Assembly (NCBI RefSeq): GCF_012933655.1
Contig: NZ_JABBJJ010000032.1
Location: forward strand, 1 to 59,758
DNA: 59,758 nt
Direction: 5' to 3'
Origin: Pyxidicoccus fallax
GTDB taxonomy: Bacteria > Myxococcota > Myxococcia > Myxococcales > Myxococcaceae
Under the pieces are notes generated by a model. The model was not told the DNA's origin. It ran no database searches and saw nothing but the letters and a program-made list of their open reading frames with translations. The position numbers and the translations under genes are program-made. Below, piece by piece: positions 22,927-31,931 of the stretch. Every line of letters begins with the position of its first letter. Position 1 is the first letter of the stretch.

Positions 22927-25641
22927 GTGATACGCAGATCGATTCAGAAGACCGTGGGCAGTCTGGCGGTGTGTTGGTTCGCGGGAACCGGCTGCTCGGA
23001 CGCGCCGGATGACGTGCCCGCGAGCCAGGAAGAGAGCGGCCTGTCCCGGAGCGGGCTCACCGTGGGTACGGCGGAGCTGGTGCACGACGTCCGCCCGCCT
23101 TGGGTGAATCCGCCCGATATCGGCTCGGAGCCGGGCGGCTTCTTCCAGGCCGGCAACCGTTTCTTCTTCACGGCGTCGGACCTCCTCCACGGCCGGGAGC
23201 TGTGGGTGAGCGATGGGACGCAGGCGGGCACCCGGCTGGTGCGGGACATCAACCTGGGAGCGTATGCCTCCGACCCGGCACAGTTCACCGTGATGGACGG
23301 CATCCTCTACTTCACGGCACATGACGGCAGGTCTCGACGGCTCTGGCGGAGCGACGGGACGCCCGAGGGCACCCGGCTCGTGTCGGAAGGAGGGCCGGTC
23401 ACGGAACCCGAGACACCGCACGTCGTCTTCAATGGCGCGCTCTACTTCTCCGGCGGAGAGAGCCTGGAGGTGGGGCTGTGGAAGACGGACGGGACGGCCG
23501 CGGGCACCGTGCTGGTGAAGGACCTCGCTCCGAGCGGCTACTCGAACGTATGGGGGCTCCGGAACGTGAACGGCACGCTCTACTTCCTGGGCTACGAGGA
23601 AGCGCACGGCACGGAGCTGTGGAAGAGCGATGGCACGGAAGCCGGCACCGTGATGGTGGTGGACCTCACCCCCGGCGCCGAAAGCTCCTCCATTGATAGC
23701 CAGAGCGTGGTGGAGCTGGAGGGGACCCTCTTCTTCACGATGTGGACGCAGAGCACCGAAGCCCAGCTCTGGAAGACGGATGGGACGGCCGCGGGGACCG
23801 TGAAGGTGAAGAGCGGCATTCCCGGAGGCCCGAACTTCCATCCATATGGCTTCCAGCGGCTGGGAGGGACGCTCTACTTCTCAGCGGAGGACGGCGCCTC
23901 CGGACGCGAGCTGTGGAAGACGGATGGCACCGAGGCGGGCACCGTGCGGGTGAAGGACATCTCCCCCGGGAGCGCGTCCTCCTTTCCGGGCGGCTTCGTG
24001 GAGCTGGACGGGGCGCTCTACTTCATCGCGGACGACCACACGACGGGCCAGCAGCTGTGGAAGACGGACGGCACCGAGGCGGGCACCGTGCGTGTCACCG
24101 ACTTCCAGGAGCCCAGGCGTCTCGTCGCCGATGCGCTCGTCCGGCTCGGGTCGCGCGTGTACTTCGCCGTGGATGGCGAGTGGTGGCTGAGCCCCCGGGA
24201 GCTGTGGTCGGTAGGGGGGACGGGTTCCGCCCCGGTGCAGAGCTTCGCCTGGCCCCATCTCAATGGGAGTCTCTCCCTCTACTCGTCCCTCGTCCTGGGT
24301 GACACCCTCTACTTCACGGCGAACGACGCCATCCACGGCCTCGAGCTGTGGAAGACGGATGGCACGCTGCCGGGCACGGCGCTCGTGGCGGACCTCAACG
24401 CGCCGGGCAGCGGGAGCGCTCCCGAGTTCATGGAGGACGTGGGCGGAACGGTCTTCTTCTCCGCCAGCACCGCCAACGGCATCGAGCTCTGGAAGACGGA
24501 TGGCACCGGGGCGGGCACCGTGCGCGTGAAGGGCGGCTTCTCGTACTACCTCAACACGGCGCGGAAGGTGGGGAGCCAGCTCTTCTTCTCGCCCGGCAAT
24601 GACCGGCAGCTGTGGAAGAGCGATGGGACGGAGGCCGGCACCGTGCGCGTGAAGCACATCGACTCCGGCGAGTACTACAGCCCGAACGTGTCGAACCTCA
24701 CGGACGTGGATGGAACGCTGTTCTTCACCGCCACGGAGGACACGTCTGGCACCGAGCTGTGGAAGAGTGACGGGACGGAAGCCGGCACCGTGCGCGTGAA
24801 GGACATCTGGCCGGGAAGCCAGGGCAGCGAGCCCCAGCAGCTCGTCGCCGTGGGCGGGACGCTCTACTTCAGAGCGCAGGACGCGCTGCACGGCCTGGAG
24901 CTGTGGAAGAGCGACGGCACGGAAGCGGGCACGCGGCTCGTGGCGGACCTGAGGCCGGGCGGCGCTTCGTCCTGGCCGTTCAACCTGACGGTGATGAACG
25001 GGACGCTCTACTTCACGGCCGACACCGAGGAGGCGGGAATGCCCGTCCCCGCCCTGTGGAAGCTGGACGCGGCGGGTGGGCCGCCCACGCGCATCACCGT
25101 GTCCTCGCCCCTGGCGCAGTACTACGCGGCGCAGGAGCTGACGGCGGTGGGACACACGCTCTTCTTCATCTTCGATGACTGGGTGGCTCCCGAGCTCTGG
25201 AAGTACGACAGCCTCACTGGGGAGGCCTCGCGGGTGACCCTCACGTCCTTCAGCGAGCTGTTCTGGCTGACCGCCGTGGGCGACGAGGCCTGCTTCCTGG
25301 GGCGCACCGCGCAGCACGGCCGCGAGCTGTGGTGCTCGGATGGCACCGAAGCGGGAACGCGCCTCGTGAAGGACATCCTCCCGGGGAGTGGCGACGGCAT
25401 GGAGTTCGCGCCTCCCCTCGGGCTGGAGGAGGGCCTGGTGTTCTTCCGGGCCTCGGATGGGGTCCACGGCTCGGAGCCGTGGGTGTCCGACGGCACCGCG
25501 GCCGGGACGCGCATGGTGGGGGACATTGCCCCGGGGCCCGGCACCTCGACGCCGGGGCTCTTCACGCGCAGCGGCAACGCCGTCTTCTTCACCGCGGATG
25601 ACGGCACCCACGGCGTCGAGCCCTGGCGTCTGTCGCTGTAA
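22927..25641 (+). CDS. ELWxxDGT-repeat lipoprotein
   Basis: A 904-residue cell-surface protein. The GTG at 22927 has GAGGGGG 7 bases upstream and yields a lipoprotein signal ending Gly-Thr-Gly-Cys (about residue 22). The rest is built of the ELWxxDGT repeat (Glu-Leu-Trp-Lys-Thr-Asp-Gly-Thr-Glu-Ala-Gly-Thr-Val) alternating with Gly-Thr-Leu-Tyr-Phe strands. I count 14 intact units and three degenerate ones (near 24200, 25060 and 25190). The array should form a beta-propeller or superhelix, generally seen in large surface proteins of unknown ligand. A 12-bp stem-loop follows the stop. Confidence 0.9.
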   Translation: MIRRSIQKTVGSLAVCWFAGTGCSDAPDDVPASQEESGLSRSGLTVGTAELVHDVRPPWVNPPDIGSEPGGFFQAGNRFFFTASDLLHGRELWVSDGTQAGTRLVRDINLGAYASDPAQFTVMDGILYFTAHDGRSRRLWRSDGTPEGTRLVSEGGPVTEPETPHVVFNGALYFSGGESLEVGLWKTDGTAAGTVLVKDLAPSGYSNVWGLRNVNGTLYFLGYEEAHGTELWKSDGTEAGTVMVVDLTPGAESSSIDSQSVVELEGTLFFTMWTQSTEAQLWKTDGTAAGTVKVKSGIPGGPNFHPYGFQRLGGTLYFSAEDGASGRELWKTDGTEAGTVRVKDISPGSASSFPGGFVELDGALYFIADDHTTGQQLWKTDGTEAGTVRVTDFQEPRRLVADALVRLGSRVYFAVDGEWWLSPRELWSVGGTGSAPVQSFAWPHLNGSLSLYSSLVLGDTLYFTANDAIHGLELWKTDGTLPGTALVADLNAPGSGSAPEFMEDVGGTVFFSASTANGIELWKTDGTGAGTVRVKGGFSYYLNTARKVGSQLFFSPGNDRQLWKSDGTEAGTVRVKHIDSGEYYSPNVSNLTDVDGTLFFTATEDTSGTELWKSDGTEAGTVRVKDIWPGSQGSEPQQLVAVGGTLYFRAQDALHGLELWKSDGTEAGTRLVADLRPGGASSWPFNLTVMNGTLYFTADTEEAGMPVPALWKLDAAGGPPTRITVSSPLAQYYAAQELTAVGHTLFFIFDDWVAPELWKYDSLTGEASRVTLTSFSELFWLTAVGDEACFLGRTAQHGRELWCSDGTEAGTRLVKDILPGSGDGMEFAPPLGLEEGLVFFRASDGVHGSEPWVSDGTAAGTRMVGDIAPGPGTSTPGLFTRSGNAVFFTADDGTHGVEPWRLSL

Positions 25642-25658
25642 CTCCGCCACGAAGCCAA

Positions 25659-25686
25659 GGGGCCCCGGTCGTGAGACCGGGGCCCC
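25659..25686. terminator. Bidirectional terminator-like stem, 12 bp
   Basis: GGGGCCCCGGTC (25659-25670), loop GTGA, and GACCGGGGCCCC (25675-25686) form a perfect 12-bp stem in the 65-base gap between the convergent ELWxxDGT gene and lysR gene. It can serve transcripts from both sides. There is no U-tract. Confidence 0.65.
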
Positions 25687-25706
25687 GAGGTGACGCGCTG
25701 GCGCGG

Positions 25707-26615
25707 CTACGACGAAGGCGTTTTCACGGGCAGAAGCGAGGCCGCCTCGTGGGCCAGGGCACGGAAGTGGGCCGCGCTGGGGGAAGGGTGCGGGCCCGCG
25801 AAGGCGAGCACCAGCTCCGCGTGCCCGGGAGCGCCACTCAGCGCGCGGAAGACGACGCCCCGGGGCCGGAGCGCCTGGGCGGAGCTGGGAGCAAGGGTGA
25901 GCCCGAGGCCCGCTTCGACCATGCCGATGACCGCGGGCCACGAGTGGGCCTCCTGCACGACGTGGGGCGAGAAGCCCGCGGCGAGACACATGCTCGTCAC
26001 GGTGTCGTGCAGCCCGGGCGCGGAGTGACGGGGGAACAGGACGAACGGCTCGTGTGCCAGGGAAGACAGGGGGATGACCTTCCGCCGGGCACGCGGGTGG
26101 CGGGTGGGGAGCGCGAGCACGAAGCGCTCGATGAGGAGGCGCTCCACCGTCACGCCCTCGTGCTGGAAGGGGCCTCGGACGATGGCCAGGTCCAGCTCGC
26201 CGGTGGCGAGCGCAACGCCGGCATGCAGCCCCTCGCGGTCGTCGATTTCGACCTTCACCTCGGGGAAGCGCTTGCGGAAGCGCAGCACGAGGTCCGTGAG
26301 GACGCCGAAGGCCGAAGACGCGGCGAAGCCGACGCGCAGCCGACCCGTCTCGCCGCGGGCCACCCGCCGCACGGTGGTGATGATGTCCGTGCGTCTCGCC
26401 AGCAGTGCCCGTGCGTCCTCCAGCAAGTGGCTGCCGGCGGGAGTGAGGGCCACGCGCCGGCTCGTCCGCGTGAGGAGCTCGACGCCCAGCTCCGCTTCCA
26501 GCCTGCGAATCTGCTGGCTGAAGGGAGGCTGCGCCATTCCCACCCGGGCGGCGGCCCGGCCGAAGTGCAGCTCCTCCGCCACGGCGACGAAGAGCTGGAG
26601 CTGACGGAATTCCAT
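25707..26615 (-). CDS. LysR-family transcriptional regulator
   Basis: A 302-residue LysR-type regulator. Residues about 1-60 are the winged helix-turn-helix (Met-Glu-Phe-Arg-Gln-Leu ... Phe-Gly-Arg-Ala-Ala-Ala ... Gln-Pro-Pro-Phe-Ser-Gln-Gln-Ile-Arg-Arg-Leu-Glu). The linker helix and the two-lobed ligand domain follow (about 90-295). The ATG at 26615 is the conserved family start. It is divergent from the S9 peptidase gene 77 bases away, the usual LysR arrangement, and a T-N11-A dyad overlaps its own start codon. Confidence 0.92.
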   Translation of the reverse strand: MEFRQLQLFVAVAEELHFGRAAARVGMAQPPFSQQIRRLEAELGVELLTRTSRRVALTPAGSHLLEDARALLARRTDIITTVRRVARGETGRLRVGFAASSAFGVLTDLVLRFRKRFPEVKVEIDDREGLHAGVALATGELDLAIVRGPFQHEGVTVERLLIERFVLALPTRHPRARRKVIPLSSLAHEPFVLFPRHSAPGLHDTVTSMCLAAGFSPHVVQEAHSWPAVIGMVEAGLGLTLAPSSAQALRPRGVVFRALSGAPGHAELVLAFAGPHPSPSAAHFRALAHEAASLLPVKTPSS

Positions 26616-26628
26616 ATCCAGATGATAT
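26614..26628. promoter_or_regulatory. LysR T-N11-A box overlapping the lysR start
   Basis: ATATC-CAGAT-GATAT (26614-26628) is a 15-base dyad with the T-N11-A spacing of LysR sites (T26615, A26627), and it covers the first base of the lysR ATG. Occupancy would block lysR translation and transcription start, consistent with autorepression. A separate 10-base palindrome TCATGCATGA at 26660-26669 sits closer to the S9 gene. Confidence 0.5.
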
Positions 26629-26691
26629 CCGTCTTGATTCGGGCCCGAAGATATATTGGTCATGCATGATGCCGCTCCCTAGCATCGGGGG

Positions 26692-28911
26692 ATGCGATGC
26701 CTTTCGTGGGCAGTGGGCCTCCTGATGCTGTGCCTCGCGAGTGCGCCCGGGGGAGCGCTCGCGCAGGGCGCGACGCCGGACGCGAAGCTCCAGGAGCGGC
26801 TGGACCTCGCCCACCGGTTCAACCGCCTCTGGGAGCTCATCCAGGACAGCACGGTTCCTCCGAGGTGGCTCCGCGAGGGAGACCGGCTGGTCTTCTGGTC
26901 GGTGGACACGAAGGACGGCGGCACCTGGATGCTGGCCCACGCCAGGACGGGAGTGGTGAAGCCGCTGGTGTCTGGCGCCGACCTGCGAGCCCAACTCTCG
27001 CGCCTGGTGGGCAAGCCCGTGCAGTCGCTCCGGTTCTTCGACTTCGCCATCGCACCGGACGAGCGGAGCATCGTCTTCTCCTACGAGGGGAAACCGTTCG
27101 GGCTGGGACTGGAGGACGGACAGCTCACGGGGCTGGCACCGGAGGACCGGGCCGCGCTGGCGCTGTCGCGGAGTCACTTCCTGGCTCCAGCGGGAGGCGC
27201 CATCGCGGAGCAGCGCGAGGGGGGCTTCACGGTGCGCGGCGCGGAGGGGCGCACGGTGGTGACGCGCGAGGGCGCGGAGCACCTGGGCTGGCGCATCCCG
27301 GAGAATCCCTGGTCTCCGGATGGCCGCTTCCTGGTGGTGTGGCGCGAGGACCTGCGCGGGGTGCACAAGGTGCCCGTCGTCGACTATTCCAGCGCCCTGG
27401 AGCGGGTGACATGGGTTCCGTATGCGAAGACGGGGACGCCGTTGCCCCGGACGGAATTGCACGTGGTGGAGGTGGCGACGGGGCGCGTGACGGCCATCAC
27501 GCCGGTGGACGGTGAGACGTACGACTGGTTCGTCGGGTGGCGTCCGGATGGGAGTGAGGCGCTGTGCCTGCACCTGTCACGGGATGCGAAGCGGCTGGAC
27601 CTGACGGCGGTGGAGGCGGTGTCTGGCAAGCGCCGGCGGGTGCTCCGCGAGGAGCGGCCGGAGACCTTCGTGGCGGGGCTGGACCTGTCGGTGAACGGCT
27701 GGGCGAAGCAGGTGCGGTTCCTGCCGGACGGGAAGGGCTTCCTCTGGATGTCCGAGCGTGACGGCTGGCGGCACGTCTATCTGTATGACCTGGCGGGGCG
27801 GCTCGTGCGTCAGGTCACCCGGGGGGCGTTTCCGGTCCACGAGGTGGTGGGAGTCGAGCCGGGAGGAGACGGAGTCTTCGTGGTGGCGTCCGCTGACAGC
27901 GGCGCGCCGTACGAGCACCTCCTGTACCGGGGGAGCTTGAAGGGCGGTGCGCTGAAGCGGCTGTCCTCCGGGGCCGGCATGCACCGGATGACGCTGGCTC
28001 CGTCGGGGAGGTACTCCGTGGACACGTGGTCCTCGCGGACGCAGCCCCGGCTGCGGGAGCTGGTCTCCACGGATGGAAGGACACGGGTCCGCCTCACCAC
28101 GTCGAACGTGAGCGCGTTGGAGGCGCTGGGCCACAGGCCACCGGAGGCGCTCACGGTGACCGCGGCCGACGGTGTCACGCCGCTGCATGGGGTGCTCTAC
28201 CGGCCGCGAGACTTCGACGCGGAGAAGCGCTACCCGGTGATTGCGTACATCTATGCGGGGCCGTTCACGACGGTGGTGCCCTGGAACTTTGTCGGCAATG
28301 GCATGTCGTTGCATGCCGCCGCGATGGCGGAGCTGGGGTTCGTGGTCGTGGTGCTGGACCCTCGGGGTGGGCCGGGGCGGAGCAAGGCGTTCCAGGACGC
28401 GCACTACGGCCGGGTCGGGCAGACGGAGATTCCAGACTACGTGACGGGGTTGAAGCAGGCCGCCGCGACGCGTCCGTGGATGGACCTGGAGCGGGTGGGC
28501 ATCCACGGCCACTCGTGGGGTGGGTACTTCGCGCTGCGTGGGATGTTGATGGCTCCGGAGTTCTTCAAGGCGGGCTACGCGGGCGCGCCGGGAGCCCTGG
28601 AGGAGGAGGCCATCATCAACGAGCCCTACCTCGGCCTGCCGGGAGTGAACCCGGCCGGGTATCAGGCCGGGTCCAACCTCGCGTTGGCGGGGAAGCTGAA
28701 AGGGGCGCTCAAGATGATGCACGGGACGAGCGACGTGAACGCGACGCTGTCCACGACGATGCGCATGGCCGAGGCGCTCATCCGCGAGGGCAAGCACTTC
28801 GAGCTGCTCCTCATGCCGGGGCAGCCCCACGGCCCCGTGCCCCCCGCGGACCGCTACTACTTCGACGACATCGCCCTGTTCTTCCTCCGCACCCTGGGCG
28901 GCCCGAGGTGA
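26692..28911 (+). CDS. Exported S9-family prolyl oligopeptidase (DPP-IV-like)
   Basis: A 739-residue protein with a signal peptide (cleavage after Ala-Leu-Ala, about residue 24). An N-terminal beta-propeller (about 60-470) has Trp-Ser-Pro-Asp-Gly-Arg and Tyr-Asp-Trp-Phe-Val-Gly-Trp-Arg-Pro-Asp-Gly strands, and a C-terminal alpha/beta-hydrolase follows. The catalytic Ser is in Gly-His-Ser-Trp-Gly-Gly-Tyr (about 608), Asp in Gly-Thr-Ser-Asp-Val-Asn (about 681), and His in Gln-Pro-His-Gly-Pro (about 713). S9B/C dipeptidyl peptidases release N-terminal dipeptides, usually X-Pro, in the periplasm. The divergent lysR gene is its probable regulator. Stop lies 24 bases from the convergent glgC. Confidence 0.92.
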   Translation: MRCLSWAVGLLMLCLASAPGGALAQGATPDAKLQERLDLAHRFNRLWELIQDSTVPPRWLREGDRLVFWSVDTKDGGTWMLAHARTGVVKPLVSGADLRAQLSRLVGKPVQSLRFFDFAIAPDERSIVFSYEGKPFGLGLEDGQLTGLAPEDRAALALSRSHFLAPAGGAIAEQREGGFTVRGAEGRTVVTREGAEHLGWRIPENPWSPDGRFLVVWREDLRGVHKVPVVDYSSALERVTWVPYAKTGTPLPRTELHVVEVATGRVTAITPVDGETYDWFVGWRPDGSEALCLHLSRDAKRLDLTAVEAVSGKRRRVLREERPETFVAGLDLSVNGWAKQVRFLPDGKGFLWMSERDGWRHVYLYDLAGRLVRQVTRGAFPVHEVVGVEPGGDGVFVVASADSGAPYEHLLYRGSLKGGALKRLSSGAGMHRMTLAPSGRYSVDTWSSRTQPRLRELVSTDGRTRVRLTTSNVSALEALGHRPPEALTVTAADGVTPLHGVLYRPRDFDAEKRYPVIAYIYAGPFTTVVPWNFVGNGMSLHAAAMAELGFVVVVLDPRGGPGRSKAFQDAHYGRVGQTEIPDYVTGLKQAAATRPWMDLERVGIHGHSWGGYFALRGMLMAPEFFKAGYAGAPGALEEEAIINEPYLGLPGVNPAGYQAGSNLALAGKLKGALKMMHGTSDVNATLSTTMRMAEALIREGKHFELLLMPGQPHGPVPPADRYYFDDIALFFLRTLGGPR

Positions 28912-28935
28912 ACGGCCGGGCCGCCGCGAGGGAGC

Positions 28936-30201
28936 TCACGACACCGTGGGCGGCTGGGCCTGGGTGCGCCAGTCCACGTTGGCGTCGGCCTGCCGGCGCT
29001 CGCCGGGCTTCACCCGCTCGCGGTCGCGCAGGCGCACCTGTTGCCCGATGACGGTGAGCTCCTCGGCGCGCACGTGCGGCCGCGGCGGTCCGGAGACGGC
29101 CCGCTCCGCATCCCCCACGTGGGCGCCGGCCCCCACACGGACGGCCTCGTCCAGCAGGGCCAGGTGCACCCGCGCGTCCGCGCCCACCACGACATCGCCC
29201 AGCAGCACGGAGTCGCGGATGACGGCGCCCGCCTCCACGCGCACGCCGGGCCCCAGCACCGAGCGCACCACCGTGCCGCGCACCACGCAGCCCGGTGACA
29301 CGAGACTGTCTTCCACGCGCGCTCCGGCCAGCACGCGCGCGGCGGGCCGCTGCACGCCATAGGTGAGCAGCGGTGCGTCGGTCCGCTCCAGCGACAGCAC
29401 CGGCTCCGAGCCCAGCAGGTCCATGTGCCCCTGCCAGTAGCTGTCCAGCGTGCCCACGTCGCGCCAGTAGCCATCCATGCGCCACGCCCGCGCGCGGCCC
29501 TCGGAGACGAGGCGCGGCAGCAGGTGGTGGCCGAAGTCCTCGAGCGCCGCATGCTCGTCGCCCAGCTCGGCGCACAGCGTCTCCAGCGTGTCCAGCAGCA
29601 CGCGGGCGTCGTACGCGAAGACCTCCGTGGTGACGGTGCCTCCGCGCGGGTGCTCCGGCTTGTAGTCGAAGCGGGTGATGCGCCCGCCCGCGTCCACCTG
29701 CACCACGCCGAAGCGATGTGCCCGCTCGGGCGGCACCTCCGTGGTGACGGCGGTCACCGCCGCCCCCGAGCCCAGATGCGCCTCAATCACGTCCCGGTAG
29801 TCGAACCGGTAGACGTGGTCGGCGCTGAGCACCAGCAGCACGTCCGGGTCGAAGGCGCGCAGCAGGTGGCGCTGGCGGTAGAGGGCGTCCGCGTTGCCCT
29901 GGGCGAAGCCACCTTCCTCCCGGGCCTGGAAGGGAGGCAGCACCCGCAGCCCTCCGTAGGTGCGGTCCAGGTCCCACGGCCGCCCGTTGGACAGGTGGTC
30001 ATTGAGCGAGTGCGGCAGGTACTGCTCCAGCACCCAGACGTCCGCCAGCCGGCTGTGGACGCAGTTGCTCAGGGCGAAGTCGATGAGGCGGTAGCCACCT
30101 CCGAAGGGGGCGACGGGCTTGGCACGCACCGATGTCAGGACTTCCAACCGGCTGCCCTTGCCGCCAGCGAGGATGAGCGCGAGTACCTTGGGGGGAGTCA
30201 T
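28936..30201 (-). CDS. glgC: Glucose-1-phosphate adenylyltransferase
   Basis: A 421-residue enzyme making ADP-glucose for glycogen synthesis. The nucleotidyltransferase domain shows Ala-Gly-Gly-Lys-Gly-Ser-Arg-Leu near residue 12, Lys-Pro-Val-Ala-Pro-Phe-Gly-Gly-Gly-Tyr-Arg-Leu-Ile-Asp-Phe, and Asp-His-Val-Tyr-Arg-Phe-Asp-Tyr. The C-terminal third is a left-handed beta-helix with hexapeptides (for example Val-Glu-Ala-Gly-Ala-Val-Ile). The ATG at 30201 gives the family-typical start; another ATG at 30243 is in frame. SD is weak. It sits 97 bases downstream of the BchE-like gene on the same strand. Confidence 0.95.
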   Translation of the reverse strand: MTPPKVLALILAGGKGSRLEVLTSVRAKPVAPFGGGYRLIDFALSNCVHSRLADVWVLEQYLPHSLNDHLSNGRPWDLDRTYGGLRVLPPFQAREEGGFAQGNADALYRQRHLLRAFDPDVLLVLSADHVYRFDYRDVIEAHLGSGAAVTAVTTEVPPERAHRFGVVQVDAGGRITRFDYKPEHPRGGTVTTEVFAYDARVLLDTLETLCAELGDEHAALEDFGHHLLPRLVSEGRARAWRMDGYWRDVGTLDSYWQGHMDLLGSEPVLSLERTDAPLLTYGVQRPAARVLAGARVEDSLVSPGCVVRGTVVRSVLGPGVRVEAGAVIRDSVLLGDVVVGADARVHLALLDEAVRVGAGAHVGDAERAVSGPPRPHVRAEELTVIGQQVRLRDRERVKPGERRQADANVDWRTQAQPPTVS

Positions 30202-30298
30202 GGGCCCATTCCAGGCACGCGTGTCCTGGATGGGAATGCACATGCGCGGCGCACTGTGCGCTGATGCACTCGCGAGTTGGGCGTGCGCTGACGGTGGT

Positions 30299-31828
30299 TC
30301 AAAAGGCTTCAGCCCGCTCGCGAGGGGCCGCGCGCCGCGTCCGGAGCATGGAGTTCTCCTCCGCGTCCTGCGGTGCGCCCCAGAAGTCCGCCAGCGTTGG
30401 TCCGTCATCCACGCGGCGGTCTCGCAGGAAGAAGTTCTTCACCTCGAAGGGGAACACGCGGCGGCCCATCTCCGTGTACCAGCGCATGGACTGGCGCAGC
30501 CGCGAGTCGGGCTGGAGGAAGGTCCGCCACAGCGCCTTGGGCCGCAGCTGTACGGCCGCCTCGATGAACTTCACCCAGAGCAGCACCCGCCATGGCGGCA
30601 TGTGGCGCGTCGCCAGCACCTGGTGCTTGTAGTCCCAGCGGCTCCGGTCCGGCTGAATCACCTTCCGGTCCTTCGCGAGCCGGAAGTACGGCGTCCAGCG
30701 GTGCGGCGTGACGTAGAGCGCTTGAATCTGGTCCGGGTCGTACGAGAGGAGCTGGCGCAGGCCGCGCCAGTAGTCGCGGTCCGTCTCCTCCTCGAAGCCG
30801 GCGACCCAGGTGGCCATGGACAGGATGCCGTGCTGCCGCAGCAGGCGGATGGCCTCGCGGTCCTCGGTGGTCGTCCCGCCCTTCTTGATGAGGCTCAACG
30901 TCGCCTCGTCCGTGTTCTCCATTCCGAGCAGGAAGCGCGTCCAGCCGGCCTTCCGGTACAGGTGCAGGATGTCCGCGTCGCGCACGATGTCGTCCGCGCG
31001 CGTGGAGCCGACCAGGATGAGGTTCACGTTCTCGGCGATGAGCGCCTCCAGGAACTCGCGCCAGACCTTTTTGGAGGAGGTGGGGTTCTCGTCGGCGAAG
31101 TTGATGACCTCGACGCCGTGCTCCCGGTGCAGCCGCGCCAGCTCCGCGGCGAACTTCCTCGGGTCGCGGTGGCGCCACTTCGTCCAGAAGCCTCGCTGGC
31201 CACAGTAGTTGCACAGGTGCGGGCAGCCCCGCGAGAACTGGACGACGACCGCGCGCTTGCCGCCCCAGTAGCTGTAGCGGCGGAAGTCGATGAGCTCCCA
31301 GCCGATGCGGTAGGCATCCAGGTCCTGGATGACGGCCGCGGGCACCGTGGCCGCCGGTACGCCGTGCTCACGGTAGGCGAGCCCGGGCACGGTCCGCAGG
31401 GGCGTCTCCGTTTCGAGCGCGGCGAGGAGCCGCACCGCCGTCTCCTCGCCCTCGCCCCGGACGATGACGTCGATATGCGACTCCTCCTGGAGGATGTCGC
31501 GCCAGTGGTAGGTCGGGAAGACACCGCCGTAGATGACCCACGCCTCCGGCAGCGCGCGAGCCGCGGCCCGGCTCAGCCTGGAGATGATGGGGTGCGCGGA
31601 GGTGGAGCCGGAGTGGCCATACAGGATGGCATCCGGCCCATACGCGACGGTCTGGGCGAGGATTTCCTCCTCGCTCATGGGGCCGAACTCCGCGTCGAGC
31701 AGCTTCACCTCGTGCCCGGCGTCCAGGAGCGGGCCTCCCACCGCGAGCAGCCCCAGGGGCGGCAGGTGGTCATCCGGAATGCGGCTGCCAATGGCGGGGT
31801 GGGGCGCGTTGACGAGGAGGACTTTCAT
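30299..31828 (-). CDS. B12-binding radical SAM protein related to BchE
   Basis: A 509-residue protein with an N-terminal cobalamin-binding domain (residues about 1-140) and a radical SAM core with Cys-Pro-His-Leu-Cys-Asn-Tyr-Cys near residues 202-209. Its first 40 residues (Val-Asn-Ala-Pro-His-Pro-Ala-Ile-Gly-Ser-Arg-Ile-Pro-Asp-Asp-His-Leu-Pro-Pro-Leu) and the Cys-Gly-Gln-Arg-Gly-Phe-Trp-Thr-Lys-Trp segment match BchE, the anaerobic Mg-protoporphyrin monomethyl ester cyclase of bacteriochlorophyll synthesis. Myxobacteria are not phototrophic and no other bch gene is in the window, so it probably acts on another tetrapyrrole or is a repurposed paralogue. The ATG at 31828 is exactly where BchE proteins begin. 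Confidence 0.88.
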   Translation of the reverse strand: MKVLLVNAPHPAIGSRIPDDHLPPLGLLAVGGPLLDAGHEVKLLDAEFGPMSEEEILAQTVAYGPDAILYGHSGSTSAHPIISRLSRAAARALPEAWVIYGGVFPTYHWRDILQEESHIDVIVRGEGEETAVRLLAALETETPLRTVPGLAYREHGVPAATVPAAVIQDLDAYRIGWELIDFRRYSYWGGKRAVVVQFSRGCPHLCNYCGQRGFWTKWRHRDPRKFAAELARLHREHGVEVINFADENPTSSKKVWREFLEALIAENVNLILVGSTRADDIVRDADILHLYRKAGWTRFLLGMENTDEATLSLIKKGGTTTEDREAIRLLRQHGILSMATWVAGFEEETDRDYWRGLRQLLSYDPDQIQALYVTPHRWTPYFRLAKDRKVIQPDRSRWDYKHQVLATRHMPPWRVLLWVKFIEAAVQLRPKALWRTFLQPDSRLRQSMRWYTEMGRRVFPFEVKNFFLRDRRVDDGPTLADFWGAPQDAEENSMLRTRRAAPRERAEAF

Positions 31829-31931
31829 ACCGCTCAGGTTAGGGACGCGCGCCGCGCCCGCCGCGAGGTCCTGACTGGACTGTCGCGCCCTCGCGGTGGA
31901 CGGTCGCGGAGCGCCGCCCGGCGGCCGGGCC

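Noticed and set aside
23881..27573. 1230-codon antisense frame spanning the ELWxxDGT gene, lysR gap and S9 gene
   Set aside because: Crosses a terminator stem and a promoter region, and has no family features; it reflects repeat-driven codon bias.
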